64,000 nt of DNA from Methanoculleus chikugoensis (GTDB taxonomy: Archaea > Halobacteriota > Methanomicrobia > Methanomicrobiales > Methanoculleaceae): NCBI RefSeq assembly GCF_019669965.1, contig NZ_AP019781.1, positions 62,001 through 126,000 of the forward strand, written 5' to 3'. The notes under the pieces are model-generated. The model did no database searches, was not told the origin of the DNA, and saw nothing but the letters and a program-made list of their open reading frames with translations. A program made the translations under genes and the position numbers. Shown here piece after piece: positions 8,287 to 15,997 of this stretch (within the stretch, counting starts at the first letter, position 1; each line of letters starts with the position of its first letter).

Positions 8287-8900
8287 TCCTGTCTCGTGAA
8301 CTCTCCGGCCGCCGCGAGTTCGCGCCCGATGATCCGGAAGTCCTCTTCCAGGGACTCCCGGTATCCCGGGTTGTAGAGCGCGGCGGCAGGGTGGAGGGTG
8401 GGGATGAGTCGGACCGGGTGGCCGAAGAGAAGGCCGGGGTAGACCGTCCCCCGGATCTCCGTGATCCGGTCGAACTCGACGGAGAGGAAGGAGAGGATAT
8501 ACCTGCTCGAGTGCCGGCCGAGCATCACGATCACCTTCGGCCCGACGATCCGGATCTGCTCCTCAAGATACGGGGTGCAGGCCCGGATCTCCTCTTCACC
8601 GGGGTCGCGGTTCCCGGGCGGCCGGTGCTTGACGATGTTCGCGATGAAGACATCGTCACGCGATAAACCGATACCCGAGAGGAGGCCGTCGAGGAGCTTC
8701 CCCGCCCGGCCGACAAACGGCCTCCCGGTGAGATCCTCCTGTCTTCCCGGCGCTTCGCCGATGAGCATGAGTTCGGCCCGGGGATTCCCCTCCCCCGGAA
8801 CTGCATGGTGGGTATCCTCCCAGAGGGGGCATTTCCGGCATTCTCCGATGACGGCGGCAAGCCGCTCTATCGCTACGTCGCTCCCCGTCTCCTCTGCCAT
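8283..8900 (-). CDS. udg: Uracil-DNA glycosylase, family 4 (iron-sulfur type)
   Basis: A 205-residue enzyme that removes uracil from deaminated DNA. The family-4 motif GEAPGRQED is near residue 48 and the C-terminal motif TLHPAAAL near 170. The cysteines of ECRKC near the N-terminus and CTPYL in the middle supply iron-sulfur ligands; I see three clear ones. Start ATG 8900 is favoured because a TATA box sits 24-32 nt upstream, while the longer reading extends through the promoter. The downstream Nudix gene overlaps its stop. Confidence 0.9.
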   Translation of the reverse strand: MAEETGSDVAIERLAAVIGECRKCPLWEDTHHAVPGEGNPRAELMLIGEAPGRQEDLTGRPFVGRAGKLLDGLLSGIGLSRDDVFIANIVKHRPPGNRDPGEEEIRACTPYLEEQIRIVGPKVIVMLGRHSSRYILSFLSVEFDRITEIRGTVYPGLLFGHPVRLIPTLHPAAALYNPGYRESLEEDFRIIGRELAAAGEFTRQD

Positions 8901-8923
8901 GCCCACACTATTGACAATAACTC

Positions 8924-8932
8924 GTATAACCT
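8924..8932 (-). promoter_or_regulatory. TATA box of the udg-nudix operon
   Basis: The minus strand reads GGTTATACG. The predicted transcription start is at about 8902, next to ATG 8900, so the transcript is probably leaderless. Confidence 0.55.
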
Positions 8933-8997
8933 TCTTATGCATTGTGATTTGGGGCCGACCCCATCTCAACCACCCGGGAACAACCTCTGAAGAGAGA

Positions 8998-9311
8998 GGA
9001 GGTTTCACACCTCCGGCCACGGATCTCGCCGTTCGGCGCGGTGCCGGTTTCATGCCTATGGAGGCCGGTTTTTCGAGGGGGTAATCCAGCACAGGCCCAA
9101 CGTGTAGATGCGTGTCACAGAAAAGGTATATAGAGAAACGTTGAGCTCTCCAGCGTGGATACCTGTACTGGTATCCCGAGATGCGCGGGACCCCCCCATC
9201 CCCGGTTGACGCCCCGGATGAAGAGCCCCGCATGCCCGGAGGCAACAGGATCTACGCGCTCTGCGTACTTGAAGGTGTTGCTTTATCCGCCTCCGGGTAA
9301 AAAAACGGAGG
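8998..9311 (+). promoter_or_regulatory. Intergenic region with promoter and SD-pairing hairpin before the secreted protein gene
   Basis: A 6-bp hairpin GGAGGT/ACCTCC lies at 8998-9014. A good TATA box (GGTATATAG, 9125-9133) would give a leader of about 165 nt. A second, weaker TATA (CTTTATCC, 9281-9288) would give almost none. Just before the gene, CCTCCG (9290-9295) is complementary to CGGAGG (9306-9311), which contains the SD. The hairpin forms only in the long transcript. Confidence 0.4.
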
Positions 9312-9319
9312 AAAACGAG

Positions 9320-10471
9320 ATGAACAAAAAAATAGGCATGCAGGCATTCCCCTTGCTCCTGGCGGCAATGCTGGTAAGCACGGGTTTTGTGCCAATTGCA
9401 AGCGCAATCGCGGGCGAAGGCGCCGGAATCGATTTTGATCGGTACTCGCCTCCTCAACTGAACGTCGACCCATCGATTGAGACGATAGCCATCTCCGAGG
9501 CATTAAGCCCCCAATCGGAGCGACGAATCACAGACAGTAGGACGGAAGGGGGGATCCCGCTCGGTTCGATCGTCGTCCACGCAGCCGATGGAATCACCCA
9601 GGTGTTCGACAAAAATGGGAACCAGTTGCTCTCGATCAGTGACGAAAAATCCGGAAAACTACCCACACCTGCTGGTGTCGAAAAATCCTGTACCCGACTG
9701 CATCAACTCCCGAACGACTCAAGAGTGTATCACCGCGGAGATCAGACCTTCGTCCTTGATGCTGCCGGAGAACTGATCCTGACCGTCATTGATAAGACTC
9801 CGTCCTCCGGTCGGAATGTGGCGGAGCCAAAGATGTGGACCGGTAATAGTTGGGTAGAATCAGCAGAGGATAGACCAAATTCCGAGATTACCGAGTATAC
9901 AGCATACTGGACGGTCCCATCCAGCCCGCCTTCAGGTCTTGCGATTAATGAGAGGATCTATCTCTTCAACGGCATAGAGAGGACTGTCGGGTCAACGACG
10001 TACCTGCTGCAGCCGGTGCTGGCCTACAACGGATCCACCCATCAATGGGAAGGGCAGGCCTGGGCGGCATACAGTCCCAACTACCAGGATAGTTATTATG
10101 GGCCCCTGTTCGGCACCGCCACCGGACATACGATGAGAGGGCGTATCTACTGGAGCAGCAGTCTCAATCTCTGGTCTATCACCATCTACGACCATACAAC
10201 GGGCCAATACAGTTCGCTGTCAACGCAATGCATGCAGCCGGGGGCCGGATGCCGTGTCGGCTGCGTCCTTGAAGGCTGGAATATTGACGACAACACTGAT
10301 GTGCCGGGCGACACGCTCTTCTACGACATGGTGTACAAGAGTTATGGGGCGCCCATGAGCATCGACCTGGAGCCATGGTACTCAACCGAGGTTCCTTATG
10401 AGATCATGCGATACTGCCAGGTGCAGATCATTCAGAATCCTTCGCGTGTGTGCCTCCATACCTACAACTGA
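9320..10471 (+). CDS. Secreted beta-sandwich protein of unknown function (possible glutamic-peptidase-like fold)
   Basis: A 383-residue protein with a Sec signal peptide (positive start, hydrophobic core, cut near IASA-IAG). Its C-terminal half, from about 185, starts EYTAYWTVPSSPPS and continues with LLQPVLAYNG, a Trp-rich stretch, GHTMRGRIYWSS and a VLEGW motif. The pattern of an early Gln and a late Glu within a concanavalin-like sandwich recalls eqolisins, but I cannot confirm catalytic residues. The SD GGAGGA is 7 nt before ATG 9320. Two lipoprotein genes follow within 3 nt of its stop, so the products may act together at the cell surface. Its GC content looks lower than that of flanking genes. 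Confidence 0.75.
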   Translation: MNKKIGMQAFPLLLAAMLVSTGFVPIASAIAGEGAGIDFDRYSPPQLNVDPSIETIAISEALSPQSERRITDSRTEGGIPLGSIVVHAADGITQVFDKNGNQLLSISDEKSGKLPTPAGVEKSCTRLHQLPNDSRVYHRGDQTFVLDAAGELILTVIDKTPSSGRNVAEPKMWTGNSWVESAEDRPNSEITEYTAYWTVPSSPPSGLAINERIYLFNGIERTVGSTTYLLQPVLAYNGSTHQWEGQAWAAYSPNYQDSYYGPLFGTATGHTMRGRIYWSSSLNLWSITIYDHTTGQYSSLSTQCMQPGAGCRVGCVLEGWNIDDNTDVPGDTLFYDMVYKSYGAPMSIDLEPWYSTEVPYEIMRYCQVQIIQNPSRVCLHTYN

Positions 10472-10474
10472 TGA

Positions 10475-11077
10475 ATGATGAGACAAATTTCCTTTCTCCT
10501 TTTTATGCTGCTGCTTCTGGCATTCGGGGCCGGGTGTATCGACCCCCCGGAGACAAATGCAACGGAAAACGTCACCCCCGCCCCGGTCCTCCACTACGAG
10601 CGGGGGGACGTCTTGATCCCGATCAACACATCCAAGATTCCAGTGCGGGGATTCGACGCCAATGTCACGGAGGTGATCGAGACCCTCCTCGCCGACCAGC
10701 GGGCCGGGGCCCTGCTTGAGGGCGGGTGGAAGATAGCCTCGGTCCAGACAAGTTATGATTACGACTTGAGGACGCATGTCGACGTAGAGTTCCGGAGCGA
10801 TGAACCGTCACCGTCGTTCTTCATCGAAGTGGACGAACAGAAGGGGCACACCGGCTGGGGGCGCTGCAACGTCCCGCGCTGGCTTGGAGGACCGTTTGCA
10901 GGCCCCTACCCTGAGGACTATCACCAGAACTGGACGAACAGAAGGGGCGTTGACTGGATATATGTCTTCGATCACCACAACGATCGGGTAGTGATGGTCT
11001 ACAACGAAACGACGATCTTCTACCTCTACCCCTCGTACGGGAGAGAGTGGTATGAAAGCGTGGAGGCGTCAGGATGA
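10475..11077 (+). CDS. Lipoprotein of unknown function, first of two tandem paralogues
   Basis: A 200-residue protein with a lipoprotein signal peptide ending LLAFGAGC (cleavage before Cys21 or so). The mature part begins with a short Asn/Thr linker, then PVLHYERGDV, a predicted strand-rich domain, LLADQRAGALLEGGW, and a C-terminal YNETTIFYLYPSYG. It is clearly homologous to the next gene. It begins 3 nt after the secreted-protein stop and its own stop overlaps the next start (ATGA), so all three are likely co-translated. I do not recognise the family. Confidence 0.75.
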   Translation: MMRQISFLLFMLLLLAFGAGCIDPPETNATENVTPAPVLHYERGDVLIPINTSKIPVRGFDANVTEVIETLLADQRAGALLEGGWKIASVQTSYDYDLRTHVDVEFRSDEPSPSFFIEVDEQKGHTGWGRCNVPRWLGGPFAGPYPEDYHQNWTNRRGVDWIYVFDHHNDRVVMVYNETTIFYLYPSYGREWYESVEASG

Positions 11078-11667
11078 AGCGGATCTTCATTCTCTCCCTT
11101 ACGCTGCTGCTCCTGGCGCTCGGGGCCGGGTGCATCGACTTCCCGGGGGCGAACGCCACGGAAACCGTCACACCCGCCCCGGTCCTCCACTACGAGCGAG
11201 GGGATGTCTCGATCCCCATCAACGTCTCCGAGATCCCGGTGAGAACGTTCGATGTCAACGCAACAGAGGTGATCGAGATCGTCCTCGCCGACCAGCGGGC
11301 CGGGATTCTGCTTGAGGGCGGATGGCAGATCACCTCGATCCGGACGGGCTTTGAGGGGGAGGACCCGAACCGGGAGCACATCGACGTGGAGTTCAGGAAC
11401 GATGAACTGTCGCTGTCGTTCTTCATCGAAGTGGACGAATGGGAGAGGCAGACCGGCAGAGGACGTTGCAGCGCCACGATCTGGAGGGGGCACCCGTGGA
11501 CGTCAGAACCCTTCCCCGAGGAGGAAGACTATCACCAGGCGGTAAACCCGTATATGGGCCTGTTTGTGGTCGTCGATCATCACAACGAGAGGGTGATTAT
11601 GGCCTATGACGATACGACGATCTTCTACCTCTACCCCTCATATGGGGAAGTGACTGAATGGGAATGA
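11074..11667 (+). CDS. Lipoprotein of unknown function, second tandem paralogue
   Basis: A 197-residue protein with signal peptide and lipobox LLALGAGC. It matches the previous protein throughout, with the same ERGDVSIPIN, VIEIVLADQRAGILLEGGW, FFIEVDEW and TTIFYLYPSYG blocks; the two differ mainly in the insert around residues 125-160. This is a tandem duplication. It overlaps the preceding gene by 4 nt. A vestige of a third copy follows 190 nt downstream. The function is unknown; a cell-surface location is inferred from the lipobox. Confidence 0.75.
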   Translation: MKRIFILSLTLLLLALGAGCIDFPGANATETVTPAPVLHYERGDVSIPINVSEIPVRTFDVNATEVIEIVLADQRAGILLEGGWQITSIRTGFEGEDPNREHIDVEFRNDELSLSFFIEVDEWERQTGRGRCSATIWRGHPWTSEPFPEEEDYHQAVNPYMGLFVVVDHHNERVIMAYDDTTIFYLYPSYGEVTEWE

Positions 11668-11855
11668 CCGAAGCGGAACCGACGCCCCTCTCCCCTCTCT
11701 CATGGAACAGGGTGATGTGAAAGCGTAGGGGAGGGCGATGCGGGAAAATGCAGGTTGCCGGAACGAGCATGGAACCACCATAGAAGGGAAACAAAATGAA
11801 CAGAAAAGCGGGAATGCGGGCGCAAATCGTACCTGCAACCGGCGAGAGCAGTTAA

Positions 11856-11898
11856 GTGAAGCAGATCTTCATTCTCTCCTTTGCACTGCTACTCCGGG
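11856..11898 (+). pseudogene. Vestige of a third lipoprotein copy (signal-peptide start only)
   Basis: GTG 11856 begins a reading VKQIFILSFALLL that copies the start of the second lipoprotein. Sixteen bases, GATCTTCATTCTCTCC, are identical to 11083-11098. After about 14 codons the similarity stops abruptly, where a hairpin-rich repeat begins. The open frame runs to 12062 but the rest does not resemble any lipoprotein. I read it as a truncated duplicate. Confidence 0.6.
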
Positions 11899-11906
11899 GC
11901 GCGCTG

Positions 11907-12040
11907 TCTCTCCTGCACGGATCTGGCCCTGCGGCCAGTCGCACTATGCTCCCACCCGTCGCCACTCGAAGACCTTCGGTCTTCTCCAACTCCTGTCCTA
12001 CGGACAGTCGTTCCTCACGGCCCGTCGCCAATTTAATACC
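11907..12040. repeat. Cluster of short hairpins (dispersed palindromic element, copy 1)
   Basis: Three short hairpins with different stems but similar flanks are packed together: CTGGCC/GGCCAG (11923-11938), GAAGACC/GGTCTTC (11969-11985) and CTGTCC/GGACAG (11993-12007). Two of them end in CAGTCG, and CTCC precedes several. The 12-mer GGCCAGTCGCAC (11933-11944) recurs inverted at 38026-38037 in the second cluster of this window. No protein reading is convincing. Confidence 0.55.
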
Positions 12041-12162
12041 CCCGAAGGTGAACACTATATAGAATTTCCCGGCGTGCGTGCGGCCCGGTCTCGCCGGAGC
12101 GGCGCCGACTCCGGATTTCCGGCCGGGTTCCGGGCTGCAGGACGAATGGAGCGATTTGTACA

Positions 12163-13689
12163 ATGAGCGATATGGATCATACCTGTTTTGACACGGCAAA
12201 GATCGACAAGATACAGGAACTGCGCGAACGCGGGGTGACGGTCTATCCCTACACCTTCGACCGCAGGGATACCGTCGAGGAGATCAAGGAGCGGTTCTCC
12301 ACGATCGAGCACGACAAGAGCGAAGAGGAGGTCAGCACCGCCGGCCGCGTCTACGTCGTCCGCCAGCACGGCAAGACGATATTCGCCGACATCGGGGACT
12401 CGACCGGCAGGATCCAGATCTACCTGCGGAAGAACGACCTCGGCGAGGAGCAGTTCGACCTCTTCCGCCAGTACGTCGATGCCGGGGACATCGTCGGCGT
12501 CGTCGGCCACGTCTTCCGGACGAAGATGGGCGAGATCACCGTCTGGGTCGACCGGTTCGAACTCCTCACGAAGTCGGTCTGCCCGCTTCCCGAGAAGTTC
12601 CACGGGCTCAAGAACGTCGAGACCCGCTACCGGCAGCGCTACCTCGACCTGATCATGAACGAGGAGAGCCGCGAGACCTTCCGGACGCGGAGCAGGATCC
12701 TATCGCTCATGCGGCAGTTCCTCTTCGAGCGGGACTACCTAGAGTTCGAGACGCCCACCCTGCAGCCGATCTACGGCGGCGCGAACGCCCGGCCGTTCAC
12801 GACCCACCACAACGCCCTCGACCAGAAACTCTACCTCCGGATCGCGCCGGAACTCTACCTCAAGCGCCTGGTCGTCGGCGGGTTCGAGAAGGTCTTCGAG
12901 CTCGCAAAGAACTTCAGGAACGAAGACATCGACACCAACCACAACCCGGAGTTCTCGATGGTGGAGATCTACGAGGCCTACCGGGACTACAACGACATGA
13001 TGGACCTCACCGAGGAGATCTTCTCGTTCCTTGCGGAGAAGGTGCTCGGGACGACCACCTGCACGTTTGCCGGGCACGACCTGGACTTCTCCCGGCCCTG
13101 GCGCCGCCTCACGATGGAGGAGGCTGTGCGGGAGTACGCCGGGATCGATTTCGGGGCCATGAGCCTCGAAGAACTCCGCGCGTTCGGCTTCGAGCACTGC
13201 GTCGAGGGCTGCGAGAGCGCCACGACCCGGGGCGAGTACCTGGTCCTCTTCTTCGAGCACTTCGGCGAGAAGCACCTCATCCAGCCGACGTTCGTCTACG
13301 ACTTCCCGATCGAGAACTCGCCGCTTGCAAAGAAGCACCGCTCGAAGGAAGGGATGACGGAGCGGTTCGAACTCTTCATCGCCGGGATGGAGATGGCGAA
13401 CGGCTTCTCGGAGTTGAACGATCCCCTCGACCAGAAAGCCCGGCTCGAACTGCAGGACGCAAAGCGCCGGAAGGGCGATCTCGAAGCGCAGATGATCGAC
13501 TACGACTTCATCAACGCGCTCGGCTACGGGATGCCCCCGACGGGCGGCGTCGGCATCGGGATCGACCGGCTGGTGATGCTCCTCACCGGCAAGGACTCGA
13601 TCAAGGAAGTGCTCCTCTTCCCGCAGATGAAGACCATCGTCCCGGGGCAGAACGGGGACGGAGCGGAAGAGAGCGGCGGGGAAGAGTGA
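12163..13689 (+). CDS. lysS: Lysyl-tRNA synthetase, class II
   Basis: A 508-residue cytosolic enzyme that charges tRNA-Lys. It has an N-terminal OB-fold anticodon domain (about 60-145) and a class II catalytic core with motif 2 FRNED near residue 250 and motif 3 GGVGIGIDRL near 462. Many methanogens use the unrelated class I enzyme, so the class II form is notable. An alternative start three codons downstream (ATG 12172) exists. A TATA box (CACTATATAG, about 12052-12061) predicts a leader of some 75 nt. The downstream YwbE-family gene lies only 19 nt away and is probably co-transcribed. Confidence 0.96.
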   Translation: MSDMDHTCFDTAKIDKIQELRERGVTVYPYTFDRRDTVEEIKERFSTIEHDKSEEEVSTAGRVYVVRQHGKTIFADIGDSTGRIQIYLRKNDLGEEQFDLFRQYVDAGDIVGVVGHVFRTKMGEITVWVDRFELLTKSVCPLPEKFHGLKNVETRYRQRYLDLIMNEESRETFRTRSRILSLMRQFLFERDYLEFETPTLQPIYGGANARPFTTHHNALDQKLYLRIAPELYLKRLVVGGFEKVFELAKNFRNEDIDTNHNPEFSMVEIYEAYRDYNDMMDLTEEIFSFLAEKVLGTTTCTFAGHDLDFSRPWRRLTMEEAVREYAGIDFGAMSLEELRAFGFEHCVEGCESATTRGEYLVLFFEHFGEKHLIQPTFVYDFPIENSPLAKKHRSKEGMTERFELFIAGMEMANGFSELNDPLDQKARLELQDAKRRKGDLEAQMIDYDFINALGYGMPPTGGVGIGIDRLVMLLTGKDSIKEVLLFPQMKTIVPGQNGDGAEESGGEE

Positions 13690-13708
13690 CCCCCCACAAC
13701 TTTTTGTC

Positions 13709-13903
13709 ATGAACGGACAGAACAGGGCCGCCATCAAACCCGGGATGACGGTGGATATCGTGCTCAAGCGCGACCAGAAGACCGGCAAGCGCACCCGGGG
13801 CGTCGTCGCCGAGATCCTGACGAACTCGTCGTTTCACCCGCACGGGATCAAGGTCCGGCTCCGCGACGGCCAGGTCGGGCGGGTGCAGGAGATCGTCGGG
13901 TAG
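13709..13903 (+). CDS. YwbE family small protein
   Basis: A 64-residue basic protein with the conserved pattern PGMTVDIVLKRDQKTGKRTRG, then TNSSFHPHGIKVRL and GQVGRVQEI, which defines the YwbE family (DUF2196). It is a small beta-barrel-like protein of unknown function, possibly RNA- or nucleic acid-associated given its charge. It follows lysS by 19 nt on the same strand. Its stop lies 2 nt from the convergent end of a histidine kinase gene, leaving no room for a separate terminator. Confidence 0.85.
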   Translation: MNGQNRAAIKPGMTVDIVLKRDQKTGKRTRGVVAEILTNSSFHPHGIKVRLRDGQVGRVQEIVG

Positions 13904-13905
13904 GA

Positions 13906-15783
13906 TCAGGCAGCCTTCCGGAGGGTGAACCGGATGGCTGCGCCCTCCTCCGGGCGGCCCTCGACCCGGTCGTCCGCCCAGATCTTCCCGCCGTAGCGCT
14001 CAATAAGCATCCGGCAGATGTAGAGACCGAGACCACGGCCGCTCTTCTCGCCGTCTCCGCCGCTGAAACGGGTAAAGAGATATGGCTTCCTCTCATCGGG
14101 GATCCCCGGCCCGCCGTCCTCGACCGAGACCTCAATCTCCTCCCCGCGCTCCTCGACCCGGAGGACGATCTGCCCTCCCGGGCCGGCAAACTTCTCCGCG
14201 TTGCCGATGAGATTCGTAAACACCTCTGGTACGAGGTCGTCGGCGAGGACGGTAGCCGTGGTGCCGGCATAGGTGATCGAGACGTCCGGGTAATGCTCGA
14301 TCTCCGCCCGGATGACGGGGTCGAGAGCGACCGGCCGGAGGACGACGGCCTCCTCCTGGATCTGCCGGATGGTGTTGACGTTCCGGATGATCTCGATGTT
14401 CTTTCTGAGACTCTTCTGCAGTTTCCCGGTGTAACCCCGCTGCTCCCCCTCGAGTTCATCCATGAGGAGATCCGCATACAGGCTCGCGGTATTCGTGGCG
14501 TTCCTGATATCGTGCGTCATGATATCCAGGTAGAGGTTTGCCTTCTCCGTCGACCTCTTCAACTCCGCCGTGCGCGCCTCGACCTGCTCCTCCAGGTGCT
14601 CGCTGTACTCCCGTATCGTCTCTTCCGACTTCCGGAGATTCTGTATGCCCGATTTAAGGTTCGCGACCATCGTGTTGATGCTCCGCTCGAGCCGCACGAC
14701 CTCCCGGGTCGCCGAGACCCGGACGGTGTGGTCGAGATCCCCCTGCGCGATGATATCGACGTCGTCGATGATCTCCTCGATAGGCCGCGTGAGGCGGCGA
14801 GCCACGAGGAAGATGATCCCGCTCGAGAGTATGATCGCGAGGAAGGCAACGGCCGCGCGAGAGTAGAGCATCCGGTCGAGCTGGCTCCGGATACGTGCCG
14901 TGTTGTACGTCAACTCGACGACGACGCTCGGGTCGGACGGGTAGTCGGGATCTTTCAGGTCGACGAAGAGGTAACGGACCTGCCTCCCGTGCTCGTCCCG
15001 CACCTCGTAGTCCATTCTGCCGGGAACGATCGTCCCGGCGACGAGTTCACGGACTCCGGGGCCGGGGGACCCGCCGGCATCCCCAACGGGGTTCCCAAAG
15101 ACATCGAAGACGCGGACCGAGTCGAGGTAAGGGTTTAAGGCAACGAACTCCCGTGTGCTCTCCAGCGAGCGCACCCGGTTCCGCTCCTCGACGGATGCAC
15201 CCGGCACGAGCCCGATCTCGAACAGGTAGCGGTGATCCGGGGTGGGCATATAGGCGAACTTCCGGACCTGCCCGGTTGAGTGCTCGTAGACAACGCGGTC
15301 GGGGGAGAACTCGTGCCCGAGGCGCATCCGCGTGACCTCTTCGTAGAAGTCCGGGAACTTTCTGAAGTCAAGGCCCCGGTCGGGAGGATGGGTGGTATAC
15401 TCGATGACGCCGTTTGCGTTGATGACGTAAAAATCCATATCCTCGCCGAGCTCCTCTTTGAGCCCGGCGAGATCCATCCCGGACGGATCGCGTCCCGCCC
15501 GCTCGTACTCCTCAAGGAAGAGCGAGAACCCTCTCTGCAACCGCAGATTGAGCGAATCGTCGAAGAGCTTGAGCCCGGTATCCACATCCGTGATCGATTC
15601 GCGGATGCTCTTTTCGGTGACGCCCTGGAGGGTGGCGAGGTCCGAGGTCATCCTCTCCTCAGCCTGCAGGTAGTCGTAGACCGCTAGAAGGCTGATTGCA
15701 GGGATGACGATGAGAAGGATGGCGGCAATAAGTGTGTATGCAAACGGCCAGTCCTCTGGAACAGGCATGCTATCGCTCTTCAT
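13906..15783 (-). CDS. Membrane sensor histidine kinase, paralogue 1 of 3
   Basis: A 625-residue protein with a membrane helix near 15-37, an extracytoplasmic sensor domain (about 40-305, double-Cache-like, with the DFYVINANGVIEYTTHPP block), a second helix near 308-332, HAMP, a coiled coil, a phospho-acceptor helix MTHDIRNATNT (His about 432) and a HATPase domain. The ATP-binding N-box is NLIGNAEKF, with G1 DGGPGIPDE and G2 GRGLGLYI. It should autophosphorylate in response to an external ligand. No response regulator is nearby. It is separated by 214 nt from paralogue 2, and I see no clear TATA in that gap. Confidence 0.92.
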   Translation of the reverse strand: MKSDSMPVPEDWPFAYTLIAAILLIVIPAISLLAVYDYLQAEERMTSDLATLQGVTEKSIRESITDVDTGLKLFDDSLNLRLQRGFSLFLEEYERAGRDPSGMDLAGLKEELGEDMDFYVINANGVIEYTTHPPDRGLDFRKFPDFYEEVTRMRLGHEFSPDRVVYEHSTGQVRKFAYMPTPDHRYLFEIGLVPGASVEERNRVRSLESTREFVALNPYLDSVRVFDVFGNPVGDAGGSPGPGVRELVAGTIVPGRMDYEVRDEHGRQVRYLFVDLKDPDYPSDPSVVVELTYNTARIRSQLDRMLYSRAAVAFLAIILSSGIIFLVARRLTRPIEEIIDDVDIIAQGDLDHTVRVSATREVVRLERSINTMVANLKSGIQNLRKSEETIREYSEHLEEQVEARTAELKRSTEKANLYLDIMTHDIRNATNTASLYADLLMDELEGEQRGYTGKLQKSLRKNIEIIRNVNTIRQIQEEAVVLRPVALDPVIRAEIEHYPDVSITYAGTTATVLADDLVPEVFTNLIGNAEKFAGPGGQIVLRVEERGEEIEVSVEDGGPGIPDERKPYLFTRFSGGDGEKSGRGLGLYICRMLIERYGGKIWADDRVEGRPEEGAAIRFTLRKAA

Positions 15784-15997
15784 CGGTCGCGGTGGCGCAC
15801 GAGAGGGGGCGTGGTCGACGAGGGGACGTGTGTCGGCCGGCCGAACCAGCTGCGCCGGATCGTCTTCACCTCCGACTACAGGATATTCGTCTCAGTACTG
15901 TACCAGTGGATGCACCCCCATCTAAACCTTCGCAGGCGGGGAGATCCCGTCTCGATTGAAGGGAACGACAGGGAGACGGAATGAAGTCAGGCGATCG

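Noticed and set aside
11856-12062. 68-residue frame as an intact gene
   Set aside because: Only the first 14 codons resemble a gene (lipoprotein signal); the rest reads through hairpin repeats, so it was called a vestige.
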